DNA of 64,000 nucleotides from Ligula intestinalis (Eukaryota; Platyhelminthes; Cestoda; Diphyllobothriidea; Diphyllobothriidae): contig JAYGXS010000004.1 in NCBI GenBank assembly GCA_036362985.1, positions 9,193,223 through 9,257,222 on the forward strand, given 5' to 3'. Shown one piece after another: positions 58,419 through 64,000 of this stretch; the stretch's first letter is position 1, and each line of letters starts with the position of its first letter. Under the pieces are notes generated by a model that saw only the letters and a list, made by a program, of their open reading frames with translations, was not told where the DNA came from and ran no database searches. A program made the translations under genes and the position numbers.

Positions 58419-58829
58419 GTTGCACACGACTATGATCGAATACACGAATACGTCAGCGCTGTCCTAAAGAATAAGGGAAACCTATACCGTAAATAAAGCC
58501 TTCCGTCTGGGTAAAGCAGACCTAGGCCGCGACCTACAAACAAACCCAAGGCCTCTCAAAGTTACATTCAATAACGAAGGCTTGGCATCAAAACTGCTAA
58601 AAGGAAAAATGGCCTTACGAACTTCGGACAAGCAAGTGTTTTTTCAGCCAGAATACGAGCCGAGGGAGCGGATGAAAATGAGGCAACTAAGGATAGAATT
58701 GAGATAGATGACCAAAAGTGGGGCAAAGGGCCTGAAAATAAAAGATGGGCAAATAATACAAGTCAAGGAGCCCTTCCTCTGGCCAAAAACTGTCACGATG
58801 AGGGTTGGGTCTCACGGAATAAACAATCA

Positions 58830-59520
58830 CTAAAGATCCTAACCGCAAATGTACAAAGCTTGTTTAACAAGCTGGACGAACTAAAGAACTTGGTCGATGA
58901 GGCGAAACCAGACATCATGGCTTTAACTGAAACCTGGCTTTCAAAAGATATCGCTGATTCTGAATTATCACTTAGAGGATATCAGCTTTTCAGGAAAGAC
59001 AGAACAACTAGGGGAGGAGGGCTTTTAGTATATGTCGCTTACAAGCTGACAGCCACGGCTGAAGTACCGGTCCCAACACGAGATGTGGAAATGCTAAATA
59101 TTACTATATCTGCTAAGTACGCCAGGCCACTGACGCTTTAGGTGACATACCAACCGCCAAACCATACTCCTGACCAAGACACTATCCTCATAGCAGAATT
59201 GTATAGGGTTTGTGAGAAACAAAGACATCCTCATCGTTAGGGACTTTAACGCTCCTGGTGTTGACTGGCAGACATGGACTGCACAGGATTTTCAAGACAA
59301 TTTCAATCACAAATAACTACAATGGGCCATAGCCAAACTGCTCTGCCAAACTGTGGCATTTGGAACGCGGGCTAGGGAAGGACAACAGTCGAACTGCCTC
59401 GACCTTATCTTTACCCGAGAGGAGGAACCTGTGATTGACCTGCAGGATCAACCCTCATTAGGGTCAAGCGACCATATTATGCTGTATTTCGAGCATTCGC
59501 TCCTCCAAAACATGGGAAGG
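58830..59520 (+). pseudogene. LINE endonuclease domain (APE-like), degenerate
   Basis: Motifs in order: SLKILTANVQSLFNKLDELK, PDIMALTETWLSKDIADSEL (catalytic Glu in ETW), RGGGLLVYVAYKLTATAE, VRDFNAPGVDWQTW (GDFN changed to RDFN), SNCLDLIFTREEEPVIDL and LGSSDHIMLY. This arrangement is the AP-endonuclease-like domain that nicks target DNA in CR1-type LINEs. A stop at 59141 and frameshifts break it. Confidence 0.75.
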
Positions 59521-60344
59521 TAACATTTGGAAGGGCGACAACTCACTTATGAGAAGAGAAATGTCAAAAATATCATCGGAAACAGATCTCCAAGGTAAAA
59601 TAAATGAACAGTGGAAGACCTTTAGCTAGACGTTGACAACGACTATTTGTCTCAACTGTCCCTTCAGAAGAAAGACAAGTTCGAAACGCCCGAAGTGGAT
59701 GAACTCAAACTTGCAGGCCGCTTTCAAAAAAAAACCGCTTCTGGAGGCGCTGCAAATTTACCGGCTCCGGTAAACACTTACGGGAGTATGAGCAAGAACG
59801 TAACATTTGTAAAATAAAAGCTACTAAACTGCGCAAGAAATACGAGTTGAACATATTACACAAGTCGTTGGAACACCCCAAGATCTTGTACGGTTACATA
59901 CGAAGCATGAAGAGATCTCAGGAACTGATCCCTGCCCTTAGATCAGCCGATGGACAACTGGTGACCGAAGACTAGATGAAAGCCTCCCTCCTCTCCAATT
60001 TCTTTGAATCCGTCTACACTCGAGAACCAACAACTTTTGCTGACGGTCCGTCAGCTCATCGACCAATAACTGCACCCTTACCCACCTCCTTATTGCCCAA
60101 AATAGAGGACGTAGAGTTTTCAAACAACAATGTCAGGTCTGATAAAATTCCTGCACTAGCACTAAGAGAATGAGCTAACGAACTATGCAAACCCCTGGCT
60201 GCCATCTTCCAGAAATCTTTTGACGAAGGTGAACTCCCAGAAGAATGGAAGTGGGCAAACGTCACCCCGATCTATTAGGGAGGTTCGCGACTTGATTGCG
60301 CAAATTACCATCCTGTCAGTCTAACTTGCATCGCGTGCAAATTA

Positions 60345-60920
60345 ATGGAGCGCATTATTAAGAAACATTTAATGTATTTCCTCGAAAGCAACAAAATACT
60401 ATGTGATGGACAGCATGGCTTTCGCCCAGGATGTTCTTGCCTCACGAGTGCTCTTTACTCACAGGAGAAGCGGACAAAGGCCGCTGATAAAGGCTATCCA
60501 ATTGATGTTATATTCTTTGACTTCAAAAAGGGCTTCGATAGTGTACCACACAGGCTTCTTCTGCATAAGATTTGGGACGTAGGAATCCAAGGAAAAATGC
60601 ATAAATGGATCAGTAATTTCTTGTCCCTCAGAGAACAGAGGGTCGTTGTCGGAAACTCAACCTCAAAATGGACAATGGTCGAGAGTGGTGTACCACAAGG
60701 CTCAGTTTTGGGTCCGCTGCTTTTCCTGATTTACGTAAACGTTTGTCTCAATGAGCTTGATTGCGCAGCTGTCATGTTTGCGGATGACATAAAATATGGG
60801 CTGAAATTGGGTGCGCCGACAACGCAAAGAGACTACAGTCGAACATCGATAAACTGGTTATCTGGTCGTCCACGTGGCTTCTTAATTTTAATGTATACAA
60901 GTGTCTTTTTCTACACATAA
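60345..60920 (+). pseudogene. LINE reverse transcriptase domain, largely open
   Basis: A 191-codon frame starts MERIIKKHLMYFLESNKILC and includes GQHGFRPGCSCLTS, VIFFDFKKGFDSVPHRLLLH (block A Asp), VESGVPQGSVLGPLLFLIYV (block B) and VMFADDIKYG (catalytic FADD). The N-terminal RT region lies before it in other frames (NYHPVSLTCIACKLMERII across 60303-60360, after a damaged NRYR-like stretch). The thumb follows from 61020 (IRRALKIFPPELFGKIF, TFVRPHLEYGMPVWTPWLKK, LEQVQRRATKMVDGLRDLPY). The catalytic residues are intact in this piece, but the ORF as a whole is broken. Confidence 0.8.
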
Positions 60921-61789
60921 GCCCGGGGCAAAACGTGCCGCCGAAACACAGTTATCAAGGGTACCACATTAAATGAGGTTGAGACGCACAAAGATCTGCG
61001 TATATGGACAACTGCGAAATTGATGCAAACAGAGCACTGTAAAACGTCCGTCCAGAAGGCAACTAGTACCCTGCACTGGATCAGACGAGCGCTCAAAATC
61101 TTTCCACCTGAACTCTTCGGAAAAATATTTGGCACCTTTGTGAGACCACATCTTGAATACGGAATGCCAGTTTGGACACCGTGGTTGAAGAAAGATATGG
61201 AGCTTCTCGAACAAGTGCAACGCAGGGCGACAAAGATGGTCGACGGTCTCAGGGACTTACCATATCAGGAGAGATTGATCAAACTTGACCTTTTTCCTTT
61301 GTCTTACAGGAACGTTCAGTGCAGCCTGCTCTGGACATTCTGGATAATCCGGGGCCACATTTCCTCCCTAAAATTGGAAGATTTCTTCCAATTAGCCACC
61401 ACTACTCAACTGCGTGGCCATCCTTACAAGGTCACAAACGAACGCACCCGATTAGACCTCTGAAAATATTTCTTCAGTCAACGCGTGGTCCGGCCTTGGA
61501 ACTTGCTACCAAGCGAGACGGTTTCCGCTAACACAACTGCGGAATTTAAAAGAAGACTTGATGTGATTTGATTTGACAAAAGGCGATTTTTACAACACGA
61601 TTTCCTACTGCCAGCACTGTGAGCAATTTTTCTGGCTTTAGACCGTTTTCATTCATAACCGTAAAAATTCACTCGAAATTATGTTATGATATCATATGTG
61701 CTCCACCCGACTGCACATTAACTGTAAGAATAACCTTGTTTGCGTTACATTAAAAGGGTCCTCAAGGGCATTTCTTGCCTGTTATCCTT

Positions 61790-62936
61790 AAAATATACAT
61801 ATATACAAACGAAACAATGGCCATGGCGGAGGAAGCTGCATCTTTATAAAGCAGTCACTCGCATTTCTACCGTTGGACTCTCCACAATTCATAGCGGTGG
61901 AGGAGAGCTGCTGGCTACGAGTTGCTCTAAAAAACATATACTCCTTACTTGTTGGCTGTGTTTATCGCCCATCTTTTGCCAATGCAGACTACGATCTTTG
62001 TCTTTCGCAGGCATTTCATGCGGCAGCTGACTTGAATCTTAAGTATTGCTTGATTGCAGGCGATTTTAACCTTCCTGACGTGCAATGGTTTCCACCATCC
62101 GGTCTTTCAAAGTTCGAGAACTTACTTGAGGCAAAAGATATCGGCATGTGAGATCAGGTAGTCGATTTTCCCACTCGAGGAGCAAACATACTCGACCTTA
62201 TTTTTGTAGGGGATGCACACCACTTTCAGTGTCATACTTAGACGCACTTGGGAGTTCAGACCATGTTACAGTTGTTAGTGAACTAGAACTGGAGGCAGAT
62301 AAAAAATTTTCCCAAAAATATAGTTTTTATCATGACTTCCGATCAGCAAACACAGCGGACCTACTGGCACATCTAAACGCTCTCGACTGCTCTGAAATTT
62401 TTCAATGTTTGGATGTAAATGTTTGTACCGATGCACAGTACAAAGTGCTGGATCCACTCATACTCCACCTTGTCCCCCGTAAGAAAGGAATACATGTCAA
62501 GGATGAAGTGTACCTCCCTCTGTCTTTCCTTCGTAGGCTGCGTAAACTCTCTCGTCGTTTGCATCGGCAGAACGACACTTCCTTTCTGCCCCTGATCACA
62601 CTGATCTTTGAGCAGGCTAAGAAGCTCTCCGAAGAAAAGAAGATAGCCGATGAGGCCCACTTCGCTGAAAATCCTTCCCTTAATGTTGTGAAACTCTTTT
62701 CGTGTACAGTAAAAGGGCAGAGGAAAGCGCAACACCCCATACTTCAAGACGCCTTAGGAAACCCCATAGCTGAAGCTAAGTTGACCGCCGATAGCGTCAA
62801 TGCGTTCCTATCGCAAACGTTTAGCGAAAGCATGTTCGCTGCACCTTCGGATATCTGGGCTTGGACGGGTGCCGTACTCGATAACATAAGTTTTACCCTC
62901 TGGGACGTGACTGTAGCCATTTTATCTTATCTTCAA
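61790..62936 (+). mobile_element. CR1-like LINE fragment: endonuclease end and pre-RT linker
   Basis: Frames across 61800-62260 give the endonuclease end: SLLVGCVYRPSFANADYDLC, YCLIAGDFNLPDVQWF (intact GDFN) and TRGANILDLIFVGD. The 292-codon frame 62148-63026 opens with out-of-frame residues, then gives VSYLDALGSSDHVTVVSELE and a linker with NPSLNVVKLFSCTVKGQRKA and DSVNAFLSQTFSESMF. At 62937 the LINE stops abruptly at TTATAATAATAATAAG, the tail of another LINE inserted in the opposite orientation. The last 30 codons of that frame are therefore not LINE protein. Confidence 0.7.
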
Positions 62937-64000
62937 TCTTATAATAATAATAAGTTGCATATTTGTATATTTCAGGCCCAATGGGCCTCATTAATCAACC
63001 ATAAATTCGATAGCATGAAGTACTAGAAATAATTGGTTTAACAAACAGTATCCGTAGTATATAGCTATAAGACGAGCATAACTGTTTAGAAGCAAATTTG
63101 TTTGATTCCTTGCTGTTACCAGTAATTCTGTGAGATTTATCACTCCTGTATGTGTTTACGTTAACATTCTTATGCAATGAATTCTGCTGTTTTCGCCTGT
63201 TTTCAATTTGAATATAGCAGTGTCATGCGGAAGGTGAAATTCAAGGGCACACACAGATGAGCCACATCTTTATCTAGATTATGACTATGTATTCTGGTAC
63301 CCACTACATCTGTTAGTAAGTGGGAAGGCTTCGAAGCAAACTTAGTCCAAGCTGAGCGTGGGGCAGAACAATAGGTATTAACGAAACATTACTGGTAAAG
63401 ACGGGTTCCCGGCACTACACTCGGGTTCCCAAACCGGTGCGGCATAATAGAACATAGGGAACCCATCAGTTTATGATCGTGATGGGCACCACCGTATGAG
63501 ATTAAAAAGTCTGTCATATCTACAAGACCATCGGTGGGGATGTCTGAGATGTGACCAAATATAAGGCCCTGATGATGATTGATGACCAGCACAATGAGAG
63601 CCGTCAAGACTGCATCCTGATTACGTGGGACACGAGTCAGAGGAAGGTATTTTCAAGAAGGGATCCTAAATTCCCGATGGTCCTTTCTTGGGACCGTGGA
63701 GAAAGCTGCCCGGAAAAGATGAGTAAAACAATAGGTTGATAGATGCAGTGTTAAGATAAATGTGCAGTCTTCGCTTCAAGGCACATAGGCTAGTCAACGC
63801 CCGAATATCAATCGGCAAAATATTCCAAAGATAGCTATACCTAGAAGCAAAAAATAGAGATTGTTTTGAAGTGGAAGAAGCAGGAGGAGGTATAATCAAC
63901 GTTGAATTTCTTAGATTGTAAGGGCAGAAATCTTGGGGAGATTTCGATTATTATTAAGGCAAAACAGGAGACAAAACCCTGCTTTCAGTCTTCTGACCCA
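62937..64000 (-). mobile_element. Younger LINE 3' end, inserted into the preceding LINE, runs off the window
   Basis: Reverse orientation. The tail (TTA)n at 62937-62955 and the terminal palindromic GAGGCCCATTGGGCCTGAAA are followed in LINE order by the same untranslated region as at 49800-50400. The ORF end is at 63666-63960: KQSLFFASRYSYLWNILPID, CALKRRLHIYLNTASINLL and GPSGI at the stop. At the window edge WVRRLEAGFCL is visible. A 5'-truncated or longer copy cannot be decided because the window ends. Confidence 0.75.

Larger units (their letters stand above)
57195..61640 (+). mobile_element. CR1-like LINE with ORF1, endonuclease and RT in order, degenerate
   Basis: The most complete LINE here. 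ORF1 (57195-about 58790) is followed by ORF2: endonuclease 58830-59520, linker, RT 60290-60900 and thumb to about 61560, ending TTAEFKRRLDV. The order and motifs fit CR1-like LINEs, which nick DNA and copy their RNA onto the nick. The GDFN catalytic motif is RDFN here, and ORF2 contains many frameshifts and stops, so it is inactive. No clear 3' tail or target duplication was found. Confidence 0.75.

Noticed and set aside
1..64000. Bacterial features such as CRISPR arrays, operons or ribosome binding sites.
   Set aside because: The sequence is eukaryotic, with spliced exons and retroelements; no spaced identical short repeats were seen.

Overview
Eukaryotic nuclear DNA, very probably from a parasitic flatworm (cestode or trematode). 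The grounds are AT-rich sequence, GT-AG introns of only 32-60 bp, LINEs of the CR1-like and RTE types common in flatworm genomes, a BEL/Pao LTR element, a CACTA element, and a tRNA-headed SINE carrying a hammerhead ribozyme core. The species cannot be fixed from the sequence alone. One 10-base N run (34692-34701) marks an assembly gap.

Only one convincing host gene is present: the 5' part (four exons, minus strand, 582 to beyond base 1) of a BTB/POZ-domain protein, with a compact CCAAT/CRE promoter behind it. Nearly everything else recognisable is transposable-element sequence in various states of decay.

Layout. 1-800: BTB gene start and promoter. 1557-2930: decayed Tc1/mariner-type transposon with long terminal inverted repeats. 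2283-8100: repeat-rich locus (copy A) ending inside an RTE LINE. A second copy (B, 12744-18748) lies inside an element bounded by inverted repeats (12240-19180), between two direct copies of that element's own internal sequence. 19316-20835: a third, more diverged partial copy, broken by a 1.8-kb insertion with a GTA target duplication. 22960-26899: unclassified direct and tandem duplications. 27541-28046: fold-back SINE cluster with hammerhead ribozyme motifs. 31321-34938: internally deleted BEL/Pao retrotransposon whose 600-codon open frame joins a gag-like start to an integrase end. 37904-41699: CACTA element with a transposase in one frame (three stops) and a second, multi-intron gene. 42060-45990: CR1-like LINE split by a cleanly bounded Helitron remnant (42699-44757). 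47230-52140: another CR1-like LINE broken by two younger LINE 3' ends, one with a twin-priming inversion, and by a solo BEL LTR. 53480-64000: further LINE fragments, including one with ORF1, endonuclease and RT regions in order (57195-61640).

The elements do not form a pathway. Their nesting gives relative ages: CR1-like LINEs are oldest, then the Helitron, BEL LTR and younger LINE 3' ends. The duplicated 6-kb block postdates the mariner insertion because copy B starts inside that transposon.
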